From the NCBI GenBank assembly GCA_002343505.1, contig DDQZ01000066.1, positions 1 through 64,000 on the forward strand: a stretch of 64,000 nt of DNA, in the 5' to 3' direction. The first letter of the stretch is position 1. Each line of letters opens with the position of its first letter. The DNA comes from Verrucomicrobiaceae bacterium UBA2429 (GTDB taxonomy: Bacteria > Verrucomicrobiota > Verrucomicrobiia > Verrucomicrobiales > Verrucomicrobiaceae). Below are positions 15,051-22,638 of the stretch, in pieces. The position numbers were made by a program, and so were the translations under genes. Under the pieces are notes generated by a model, which did no database searches, was not told the DNA's origin, and worked only from the letters and a program-made list of their open reading frames with translations.

Positions 15051-15214
15051 AAACCTGGCACGGAGGGGTCGGATGACGCTGGAAGCCTTGTAAATACAGG
15101 GGAAGAAAATTTTTCGGGGTGTTTTGAGGTGAGTGTCGAGCCGCTTTCAAATTCTTCATTCAATAGATTATCCGCGATTGCTTTATCTGATAAGCTAGCT
15201 AATCCAAGAACTCG

Positions 15215-15460
15215 ATGCTCGTATCGCCTCCAGAACTGCCTCAGCTCACCATTGAACAGAAAGTGCGGCGCATTTTGGAACTGGGGGATGAGGCTCTCAA
15301 AGAGCCGGAGACTGTGGCCGAACTGACTCAAATGTTCAGCAGTGGTGGTGAGGCAGCTAGTGCGACTGCATCAAGTTGCTCGTCGAAGGAGTTCCTTTCT
15401 GCAGTGGAGAAGAGCATCGGTGCACCTGTGATCCCAAAACGGTTCAAAGTCGGGAGATAA
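15215..15460 (+). CDS. Small hypothetical protein immediately upstream of rtcR
   Basis: The 81-residue frame encodes LPQLTIEQKVRRILELGDEA and later KEFLSAVEKSIGAPVIPKRF, a plausible helical protein with no recognised domain. Its stop lies 3 nt before the rtcR start codon, so the two could be cotranslated. It begins about 165 nt upstream of the sigma-54 promoter on the opposite strand. It may be a real small regulator, a leader ORF or a chance frame; there is no clear ribosome binding site. Confidence 0.45.
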   Translation: MLVSPPELPQLTIEQKVRRILELGDEALKEPETVAELTQMFSSGGEAASATASSCSSKEFLSAVEKSIGAPVIPKRFKVGR

Positions 15461-15463
15461 GCC

Positions 15464-17038
15464 ATGAAACCCACCGTCACCTTCGGCTTCCTCGGCTCCA
15501 CACTCGACCGCGCTCAGGGCGCGGATCGGTGGTCGAAATGGCGGCCCACCGTCGCGATGTGCCAGCAGGAGGATTTGCTCATTTCGCGGCTGGAATTGCT
15601 CGTGGAGCCGAAGTTTGCGGATCTGGCAAAAAGCGTGGTCGCGGACATCGCGAAGGTTTCGCCGGAGACGGAGGTGGTGGTGCATGAGTTTGCGCTGAAG
15701 GACCCGTGGGACTTTCAGGAGGTGTATGAGCGGCTCTACGACTTCGTGCGCGGCTACGACTTCCAGCCGGAGAAGGAGGACTACCTCATCCACCTGACCA
15801 CCGGCACGCATGTGGCGCAGATTTGCTGGTTTCTGCTCAATGAGGCGAACTTCATCCCGGCGCGGCTGCTGCAAACCTCGCCCTCACGCGAGGGTGGACG
15901 CGATGCGCAGGCCTGCGGGCGCTACGAGATCATCGACATCGACCTCTCAAAGTATGACCGGCTCTCCACACGCTTCGCGCAGGAGCAGGAGCGCACGTTG
16001 GATTTCCTGAAAAGCGGTATCGCCACGAAGAGCAAGGGCTTCAACAAACTCATCGAGCAGATCGAACTAGTCGCCGTGAACTCGAAAGCGCCGATCCTCA
16101 TCATGGGACCAACCGGCGCGGGCAAATCGATGCTCGCAGGCCGCATCTACGACCTGCGACGCTCGCGAGCCGGATTGAGCGGTCGATTTGTCGAAGTGAA
16201 CTGCGCCACGCTGCGTGGCGATCAGGCGATGTCGGCGCTGTTTGGCCACAAACGCGGCTCCTTCACCGGTGCGCAGTCGGACCGGCCCGGACTGCTCAAA
16301 GAAGCCGACAAAGGCCTCATCTTCCTCGATGAGATCGGCGAACTCGGTCTCGACGAGCAGGCGATGCTGCTGCGCGCGCTCGAAGACAAAACCTTCCTGC
16401 CGCTGGGCAGCGACAAGGCCGTGCAGAGCGACTTTCAGCTCATCGCGGGCACGAATCGCGATCTGCGGGCACAAGTCGTCGCGGGCAAATTCCGCGATGA
16501 TTTGCTCGCGCGGATCAATCTGTGGACCTTCACGCTGCCAAGCCTCGCGGAGCGTCGCGAGGACATCGCCGCGAACCTCGATTTCGAACTCGAGCGATAC
16601 GCCAAGGCGCATCGCCGCCAGGTGCGCATGAACAAGGAGGCGCGTGAGGCGTTTCTGAAGTTCGCGAAAGGCCCGGAGGCCAAATGGAGCGCGAATTTCC
16701 GCGATTTGAATGCGGCGGTGACGCGCATGGCCACGCTGGCTCCGAAAGGGCGCATCACGGTGGAGTGCGTGGAGAGCGAGATCGGGCGGTTGCGGGAGAG
16801 TTGGAGGTCGGAAGTGAAAAGTGAGATGTCAGAGGTGGTGCCGGAGGACCTTGATCCGTTTGACCGCGTGCAGCTCGAATTTGTGATCAAGACATGCCGG
16901 GAGTGCAAGACGCTGTCGGACGCGGGGCGGAGGCTCTTTGCCGTGTCGCGGACGAAGCGCAGCGTCACGAATGACGCGGACCGTTTGAAGAAGTATTTGA
17001 AGCGCTTTGGACTGGACTGGGAAAAGGTCAGCGGCTGA
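15464..17038 (+). CDS. rtcR: RtcR, sigma-54 dependent activator of the RNA-repair genes
   Basis: The 524-residue protein has an N-terminal RtcR/CARF-type sensory domain (1-180; ligand-pocket-like LIHLTTGTHVAQICWF at 108-123). CARF domains typically sense oligonucleotide or cyclic-phosphate RNA signals. The central AAA+ domain has Walker A GPTGAGKS (215-222), the sigma-54 contact loop GSFTGA (265-270, usual form GAFTGA) and Walker B LIFLDE (285-290). The C-terminus carries a helix-turn-helix (TLSDAGRRLFAVSRTKRS). It is divergent from the promoter it presumably controls. GGGAGA upstream of the ATG is a reasonable ribosome binding site. It converges on ftsY with 16 nt between stops. Confidence 0.95.
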   Translation: MKPTVTFGFLGSTLDRAQGADRWSKWRPTVAMCQQEDLLISRLELLVEPKFADLAKSVVADIAKVSPETEVVVHEFALKDPWDFQEVYERLYDFVRGYDFQPEKEDYLIHLTTGTHVAQICWFLLNEANFIPARLLQTSPSREGGRDAQACGRYEIIDIDLSKYDRLSTRFAQEQERTLDFLKSGIATKSKGFNKLIEQIELVAVNSKAPILIMGPTGAGKSMLAGRIYDLRRSRAGLSGRFVEVNCATLRGDQAMSALFGHKRGSFTGAQSDRPGLLKEADKGLIFLDEIGELGLDEQAMLLRALEDKTFLPLGSDKAVQSDFQLIAGTNRDLRAQVVAGKFRDDLLARINLWTFTLPSLAERREDIAANLDFELERYAKAHRRQVRMNKEAREAFLKFAKGPEAKWSANFRDLNAAVTRMATLAPKGRITVECVESEIGRLRESWRSEVKSEMSEVVPEDLDPFDRVQLEFVIKTCRECKTLSDAGRRLFAVSRTKRSVTNDADRLKKYLKRFGLDWEKVSG

Positions 17039-17054
17039 GCCGGACCTTGCGATC

Positions 17055-17900
17055 TCACAGCAGTTCTGTGACGAATTTCTCCGGGTCGAAGCATTGAAAG
17101 TCCTCCGCCTTTTCCCCCAGGCCGATGTAGCGGGTGGGGATGCCGAGTTCCTGCTGGATGGCGACGAGGATGCCGCCTTTGCCGCTGCCGTCGAGCTTGG
17201 TGACGATGACTCCGGTGAGCGGGATGGCTTTATGAAACTCCCGCGCCTGCTGGAGCGCGTTGCCGCCTGTGGTGGCATCCACGACGAGGATGACCTCATG
17301 CGGCGAGGTCTCATCCTTGCGGCCGAGGATGCGGTGGACCTTTTTCAGCTCCTCCATGAGGTTGTGCTTGGTGTGCAGGCGGCCTGCGGTGTCGCACAGG
17401 AGGAAGTCGGCGCGGGTGCGGCAGGCGAGGTCGTAGGCCTCGAAGCAAACGGCGGCGGGGTCGCCATTCGGCGGGCCTTTGACCATGGGGATGCCGAGGC
17501 GCTGGGACCACACCTCGAGCTGCTCGACGGCGGCGGCGCGGAAGGTGTCGGCGGCGGCGAGGACGACCTTGCTTCCCTGGTCATGGAGGAGCTTGGCCAG
17601 CTTGGCCGTGGAGGTGGTCTTGCCGGTGCCATTGACGCCGACGATGAGCACCACCTTCGGCCGGCCCTCCAGCGGAGTGAGCGGCCTCACCTCGGCGGGC
17701 AGGATCTTGCGCACATGCTCGCGCGCCACCTGCACGATGTCGGCCCCGTGCAGCTTGCGGCCCTGCGCCTTCAGGTCGTCCACGATCCGCATGGCCAGCC
17801 GAGGCCCCAGGTCTCCGGTGACGAGCACGGCCTCGAGTTCGTCCCAGTCAATATCGGGTTTCGTGAAGCGCTGGAGGAGGGATTTGAAAAAGCCGGCCAT
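17055..17900 (-). CDS. ftsY: Signal recognition particle receptor FtsY
   Basis: FtsY is the SRP-receptor GTPase that delivers ribosomes making membrane proteins to the translocon. The 281-residue protein contains only the NG part, with a short N-terminus (MAGFFKSLLQRFTKPDIDWDEL) instead of the long acidic A domain of E. coli. Motifs are G1 GVNGTGKTTSTAKLA, DTFRAAAVEQLEVW, G3 DTAGRLHTKHNLMEEL, G4 TKLDGSGKGG, and the terminal GLGEKAEDFQCFDPEKFV. Short FtsY forms are common outside proteobacteria. Confidence 0.96.
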   Translation of the reverse strand: MAGFFKSLLQRFTKPDIDWDELEAVLVTGDLGPRLAMRIVDDLKAQGRKLHGADIVQVAREHVRKILPAEVRPLTPLEGRPKVVLIVGVNGTGKTTSTAKLAKLLHDQGSKVVLAAADTFRAAAVEQLEVWSQRLGIPMVKGPPNGDPAAVCFEAYDLACRTRADFLLCDTAGRLHTKHNLMEELKKVHRILGRKDETSPHEVILVVDATTGGNALQQAREFHKAIPLTGVIVTKLDGSGKGGILVAIQQELGIPTRYIGLGEKAEDFQCFDPEKFVTELL

Positions 17901-17982
17901 GAGAGTGTGTGCGGGCGTTTTGCATAAGCAGGATTCACCGGGGTGCCAGTTTTGATTGGGCGGACGAAGCGGCAGGCATGAC

Positions 17983-19404
17983 TCACCCCTTGAGGTAGAG
18001 CATGGCCTTGAGTCCGCCCTCGACAGGCAGCAACTCGATACCGCCGCCGTGGAGTTGGGCGACTTCCCGGACGAAGCAGAGGCCGAGGCCGCTGCTCTTC
18101 TTGCCGGTGCCGGGGCGCGGCAGGGAGTAGAAACGCTCGAACACGCGCTCGCGGGCGTATTCCGGGATGCCTGGCCCCTGGTCCTCGATCTCCATGACGG
18201 CGCGGTCCTCGAAGCTGTAGGCGCGCGCGGTGATCACGCCGTCATCCGGGGAGAAATCCACGGCGTTTTGGATCAGGTTGCCCAGTGCCAGCTCGACGAG
18301 CCATGAGTCGCCCCGGATGACGAGTCCGTGGCGCATTTCCCGGTGAAGGGTGATGCCGCGCGCGCCGGCGATAAGGGCGTGGTGGTCCCAGGCGCGGTCG
18401 AGAGCGCGCCGCAGGTCCACACTCTCGTGCGTTTCGAGCGCCTTCTTTTTTTCGAGCGCGGCCAGTTGCAGCAGGCGCTCGAGAAGATCGCGCAGGCGGC
18501 CGGCCTCGGCGCGGATGTTCTGGAGAAAGCGCGCGCGTTTTGGCGCGGGCACGTCGCCCTGCAGGATTTCGGAGGCTCCGAGAATGGCGGCCACGGGGCT
18601 TTTCATCTCGTGGGTGAGGCTTTGCACATAGTGCTCCACATACTCGCGGCCTTCGAGGGAGTCGCGCATGGACTCCAGGGCGCGGGCCAGGGTTTTCATC
18701 TGGCGCCCGGGCATGCGCGGAGGCGCGGGTCGCTCCCCCCGGCTGACGGCGAGGGCGTGGCGGGCCAGGTCGTCGAGCGGCCGGGTGGCCCAGCGCGCCA
18801 CGAGGTAGATGCCGATGAGCATGAAGACCACCACGCCGGCGAGGGTGGTCTTCAGCCAGGCCTCGGTCTCGCGGATAAAGGCCAGGAGGCTGCGCTGCGG
18901 CTTGGCCACGCTGACCATGCCGAGGGTCTTGCCGCCGGCCACGACCGGGGCGCCCACATACATGGTGACGGAGAGCGGGTCGGCGGGATCGGTACGGGAG
19001 GCGCGCGCGCCGTAGGCGCCCTGGAGGGTCAGGAAGACATCCCGATGGCCGAGCGGGCTGCCGGGATGCTCAATGCCTGCGGAGTCGAAAAGCAGGCGGC
19101 CCGCCGCGTCGGTCACATAGACGTGCATGTCCACGCGCTCCTTGAGCAGGCTCCAGATGCGCGCCTCGAAGCGCCGCTCGTGCGCGGAGCCAAGCGCTTT
19201 TTCCAGCACGGCGGTGTCGAGCGCGCCGTCCGCGGAATGGGCGGCGAGGATCCCGGCGATGATGTTCGCCACATCCACCATCGGCTCCTCGGCGGCCTCC
19301 ATGTACTGCCGCTCCACGCGCTGCAGCACGCGCGCGAGCAGCAGGTAGAGGCCGGCGGTGGAGACCAGCGCGAAGCCGAGGAGGAAGCGCGCGGTGAGGC
19401 TCAT
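17983..19404 (-). CDS. creC: CreC-type sensor histidine kinase
   Basis: The 473-residue kinase has a transmembrane segment at about 6-26, a periplasmic sensor of about 150 residues (with YVTDAAGRLLFDSAGIEHPG), a second membrane segment near 190-210 and a HAMP-like linker. The catalytic core has EYVEHYVQSLTHEMKSPVAA with the phospho-acceptor His, the N box LGNLIQNAVDFS, and G boxes DQGPGIPEY and SSGLGLCFV. The linker before the His closely resembles E. coli CreC as I recall it. Its start overlaps the response regulator stop by 4 nt. Confidence 0.88.
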   Translation of the reverse strand: MSLTARFLLGFALVSTAGLYLLLARVLQRVERQYMEAAEEPMVDVANIIAGILAAHSADGALDTAVLEKALGSAHERRFEARIWSLLKERVDMHVYVTDAAGRLLFDSAGIEHPGSPLGHRDVFLTLQGAYGARASRTDPADPLSVTMYVGAPVVAGGKTLGMVSVAKPQRSLLAFIRETEAWLKTTLAGVVVFMLIGIYLVARWATRPLDDLARHALAVSRGERPAPPRMPGRQMKTLARALESMRDSLEGREYVEHYVQSLTHEMKSPVAAILGASEILQGDVPAPKRARFLQNIRAEAGRLRDLLERLLQLAALEKKKALETHESVDLRRALDRAWDHHALIAGARGITLHREMRHGLVIRGDSWLVELALGNLIQNAVDFSPDDGVITARAYSFEDRAVMEIEDQGPGIPEYARERVFERFYSLPRPGTGKKSSGLGLCFVREVAQLHGGGIELLPVEGGLKAMLYLKG

Positions 19405-20111
19405 GAGGCGGGCCAGGTCTCCAGGAGTGAATAACCCATGCCGCGGTGGGTGACGATGGGGTCAATGCCGGGGCGCGCCTCTCGCAGCCGCGCGCGCAGG
19501 GTCTTGATGTGCGTGTCCACGGTGCGCTCCATGGAGGCGTCCGGCTCCTCGGAGGCGCGCTCCATGAGCTGCTCCCGGCTGAAGACACGGCCCGGATGCG
19601 CCGCGAAGGCGCGCAGCAGGCGGAACTCGTAGCGTGTTAGCGCGAGCGGGACGCCGTAGTAAGTCACCTGGCAGCGGGTCTCGTCCACCACCAGCGGCGG
19701 CGCGCCGCGCGCTGCGGCTGGCGCGGCTTCAGGCTCTAGCGCGTCAGGCCGCGCCCGGCGCAGGATGGCGCGCGCGCGGGCGGCCAGCTCGCGCGGGCTG
19801 AAGGGCTTCACCACATAGTCGTCACCGCCGATTTCCAGCCCCACCACACGATCCACTTCGGAGGAGCGCGCGGTGAGGAAGATCAGGGGTGTCTGGCTGG
19901 ACTGGCGCAGCGTTTTGCAGACCTCGAAGCCGGTCATGTCAGGCAGGCCCACATCGAGGATCACAAGCTGGAAGGCGCCCGCCCGCAGCGCCTCAAGCGC
20001 CTGGAAGCCCGTGCCCGCCGTCTCCACCGCGAAGCCGTCCGCCTCGAGGGCATAGACGATGTTTTCGCAGATGGAGGGCTCGTCCTCGACGACAAGAATG
20101 CGGGCGGGCAT
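19401..20111 (-). CDS. creB: CreB-type response regulator (OmpR family)
   Basis: The start at MPARILVVEDEP (20111) is chosen because the receiver domain begins there; upstream ATG (20132) and GTG (20153) codons are possible. The receiver has the acidic pair in VVEDEPS, the phosphorylated Asp in LVILDVGLPDMTGFEVC, Thr in IFLTARS and Lys in YVVKPFSP. After an Ala/Pro-rich linker comes an OmpR-type winged helix (LALTRYEFRLLRAFAAHPGR, VDTHIKTLRARLREA, THRGMGYSL). It lies between the CreD-like and CreC genes. It probably binds the 11-bp-period repeats ahead of the operon. Confidence 0.9.
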   Translation of the reverse strand: MPARILVVEDEPSICENIVYALEADGFAVETAGTGFQALEALRAGAFQLVILDVGLPDMTGFEVCKTLRQSSQTPLIFLTARSSEVDRVVGLEIGGDDYVVKPFSPRELAARARAILRRARPDALEPEAAPAAARGAPPLVVDETRCQVTYYGVPLALTRYEFRLLRAFAAHPGRVFSREQLMERASEEPDASMERTVDTHIKTLRARLREARPGIDPIVTHRGMGYSLLETWPAS

Positions 20112-20171
20112 GGCGGCGGAGTTCGGGCTCATGGTGGCGCGTGGGCGCGGCACACTGCAAACGGCATTTTC

Positions 20172-21356
20172 TCATGCCAGCTTCGGTGACACGGCGCCCA
20201 GCTTGCTGCTCCAGTCCACCTTCGCGGTCAGCGCCATCAGCATGCCGAGCGTGGCCACGCCGCCGAGAGTGAGGGTGAGCCCGGTGAGCCCCTTGAAAAA
20301 GAAGCTGTAGCTGAAGAGCACCATGTAGGCCGTCTGCGCCGCCAGGGCCACGCGGAAAAGAAACAGGCCGCCGGCGGCGCGCAGATAGCCGCAGACCAGC
20401 GCCAGCGAGGCGCCCGCGGCGACGATGAAGCTCAGATGCACCGGCGCGAGGTCGAGCATGTAGGCGAACAGCAGCGGAAAGGTGAAGAAGCCGGCGGCGA
20501 TGAAGAAATAGTTCACCGGATGCAGCGCGATGCCGCGTGTCACGCAGGTGATGAGCAGGACGCTGAAGAACAGCAGCAGGGAAAGCGGCGCGTACATGGA
20601 AATCTGCGCCGCCACCGGGCCGGCGTTCAGCTCGCGCGGCATGTCCATGGCAATTCCCGGCGCGGAGATGGCGTCCTCGTATTTCCACACCAGCGTCATG
20701 CCATCCGCCGCGGACTCGCGATCGGTGGGGGAGCTGACGGGGAAGTTCACGTCGTCAAAGTTCGTGCTCATCGTCAGCGTGAAGTCGCGGATGCGGCCCG
20801 CTCCAGGAAAAATATAGCGCCAGGTGTCCATGCCGCGGCATTCGTAGCCGACCGTCACCGGGATGCTCTCGCCGGGCGCGAGCTGGACGCTGTCCGTGAT
20901 GACTCCCTGCTCGGGCGCGGCCACGGAGCGGCGCGATTTTCCGCCCTCGCCGATGATGAAGCTGATCTTGTCGAGCAGCGTATTGCCGGGCGGCAGCTCG
21001 AAGTCAATGGACAGCGTCTGGGTGATGGAGGTGGGGTTCGTGAAAGTGTAGGCGCCCGCGAATTTCACGCCGTAGGTGCGGTGCCAAAGCAGGCCCATTT
21101 TCACCGGCTGATAGCGAAGGTCGGCCCGCACATCACTGAGCACGGGCTGGAGGGTGACACTCGTGCCATTTGAGGAGGTGTAGCGCGCCCTGGGATGGGT
21201 CTGTACCAGCGGCGGACCCCAGCGCCCACTGACGCTGTCCCCTGTCTGGGCGGCGACGTGATGCGTGCGATAGGTGATGGTGCTGCCGAGGAGCCACCAC
21301 GCGAAGGTGGTGCAGACAAAGATGAAGGCGATGGTGAAGAGGTGGGTCAGTTTCAT
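20172..21356 (-). CDS. creD: CreD-like inner-membrane protein
   Basis: The 394-residue protein has one N-terminal membrane anchor (LFTIAFIFVCTTFAWWLLGS), a large extracytoplasmic beta-rich domain (about 30-250, including YGVKFAGAYTFTNPTSITQT and MDTWRYIFPGAGRIRDFTLT) and about five C-terminal hydrophobic segments from residue 255. HPVNYFFIAAGFFTFPLLFA corresponds to the LHPVQY-type segment of CreD. It lies upstream of creB and creC in the same direction, as a CreBCD-like system would. CreD family proteins are linked to envelope stress; the exact role is unknown. Confidence 0.75.
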   Translation of the reverse strand: MKLTHLFTIAFIFVCTTFAWWLLGSTITYRTHHVAAQTGDSVSGRWGPPLVQTHPRARYTSSNGTSVTLQPVLSDVRADLRYQPVKMGLLWHRTYGVKFAGAYTFTNPTSITQTLSIDFELPPGNTLLDKISFIIGEGGKSRRSVAAPEQGVITDSVQLAPGESIPVTVGYECRGMDTWRYIFPGAGRIRDFTLTMSTNFDDVNFPVSSPTDRESAADGMTLVWKYEDAISAPGIAMDMPRELNAGPVAAQISMYAPLSLLLFFSVLLITCVTRGIALHPVNYFFIAAGFFTFPLLFAYMLDLAPVHLSFIVAAGASLALVCGYLRAAGGLFLFRVALAAQTAYMVLFSYSFFFKGLTGLTLTLGGVATLGMLMALTAKVDWSSKLGAVSPKLA

Positions 21357-21396
21357 GGGATGTCGTGAGATTCAGGTTTGGATTCGGGTTCGGAGT

Positions 21397-22542
21397 TCAG
21401 AGGGAGGTGCGCTTGCGGTAGGTGACGCGGACTTGCGGCTGCTGGTCGCGGCAGAAGGACTGGCGGAGATGGAGGCCGGGCGTCTTTGGCGGATCGTCCG
21501 CGGCGTCCATGCTGCCGCTGAAAGAGAGCTCGTAGGCGGCGGGCAGGAGAATATTCCACTCGATCTGCCGGGCAAAGAGCGGGGTGCCGGGCAGGGCCAG
21601 CTCCAGCTCGCCCTCGGCGGGGTCCAGGGTCGGAAGACGATCTGTGTAGGAAAGGTGAATGACGCCGTCCGGCGCCTTGTCCGCGTCCGGAGCTGGCAGC
21701 GGCACGGTGATTTGATTTCCACCGTCGGGCGTGAGACGCAGGGTGCTGTCATCCACACGGCAGCGCAGCAGCCGGGCCGACGCGGGCAATTGGAGGCGCG
21801 CCTCGGCAGCCTGGTCGCGGGTGGTCTCCAGCACGCCCTCGGTGAGCACGGAGCCGTCCCGCGCCACCTGGGTGGTGTAGGTGGCGCGCGTGATGAGGGC
21901 CGCATCTCCTGTGGTGGCGGGCTGGGGAGGCCTGCCCGTCTCCTGAAAAGAGAGCAGCACCTCGCCGCCCGCGGCCGGCAGAGGCACGGTGCCGGCCTGG
22001 GCCGCCACAAATTCACCCCCGCCATGGCGCACATGCAGGCTCCTGCCCTCCGGCAGCCCGGTGACCCGCAGTGAAGCGGCCGCCGCCGGTGCCAGATGCA
22101 GCGCGCCGGGCCGGTCAGCTCCGGGCGGCGCAAAGGACAACCTCAATGTCTGCCGCCCCGGTTTGTCGGTGAGCAGGCAAAGCTGGCCCTCGGTAAAGAC
22201 CAGCCGCGCGTCCTGCGGCTCGAAGGTCACGACACCCGCGCCGGGGCCCGCCACGGGGATCAACTGCCACCCTTCCGCAAAACTCTCCACGAGCAGCTCG
22301 GCCTCCAGCGTGTCCGTGTCGAGACGGCAGTGGAAGGCGAGCAGGGCGGCGGCCAGCGGCGGCGGCTTGGGCTTCGGCTCCGCGGCGGATGGAGCGGGCT
22401 GCGCGGCGGTGACGAGGCGCTTCAGCTCGCCGTAGGTGATGCGCACCTCGCTGTCGTCGAGTGACGCGGAGGTGACACGGGATGAGTTTTGAGCGGGCGC
22501 AAGGCCGGCTCCCAGCAGCAGGAGGATGAGCAGTTTCATCAC
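21397..22542 (-). CDS. Exported protein at the head of the Cre-like operon
   Basis: The 381-residue protein has a signal peptide (KLLILLLLGAGLAPAQN) followed by a soluble region rich in Ala, Pro and Leu. It includes VTFEPQDARLVFTEGQLCLL and VARDGSVLTEGVLETTRDQ, which suggest repeated beta-sandwich domains. I recognise no family. It is 40 nt upstream of the creD-like gene, and its topology (exported beta-rich protein) resembles the CreD extracytoplasmic domain, so the two may act together in the envelope. The start is preceded by 11-bp-spaced TTCAY repeats at 22563-22589. Confidence 0.75.
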   Translation of the reverse strand: MMKLLILLLLGAGLAPAQNSSRVTSASLDDSEVRITYGELKRLVTAAQPAPSAAEPKPKPPPLAAALLAFHCRLDTDTLEAELLVESFAEGWQLIPVAGPGAGVVTFEPQDARLVFTEGQLCLLTDKPGRQTLRLSFAPPGADRPGALHLAPAAAASLRVTGLPEGRSLHVRHGGGEFVAAQAGTVPLPAAGGEVLLSFQETGRPPQPATTGDAALITRATYTTQVARDGSVLTEGVLETTRDQAAEARLQLPASARLLRCRVDDSTLRLTPDGGNQITVPLPAPDADKAPDGVIHLSYTDRLPTLDPAEGELELALPGTPLFARQIEWNILLPAAYELSFSGSMDAADDPPKTPGLHLRQSFCRDQQPQVRVTYRKRTSL

Positions 22543-22562
22543 CGCGCATCCTCAAGAGGTGT

Positions 22563-22589
22563 GTGAAGTCTTGATGAAGCCGGGATGAA
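22563..22589 (-). promoter_or_regulatory. Cre-tag-like direct repeats, candidate CreB operator
   Basis: On the plus strand GTGAA, ATGAA and ATGAA occur at 22563, 22574 and 22585, exactly 11 bp apart. Read on the minus strand they are TTCAT-N6-TTCAT-N6-TTCAC. The E. coli CreB tag is TTCAC-N6-TTCAC, the same spacing, with one mismatch in the promoter-proximal pair. The site ends 21 nt upstream of the first gene of the operon. Confidence 0.5.
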
Positions 22590-22638
22590 ATGGCGGTGGA
22601 TTTTGCGCGGGGCGCGTGAAGCCCGCCGCCCGGTGGAG

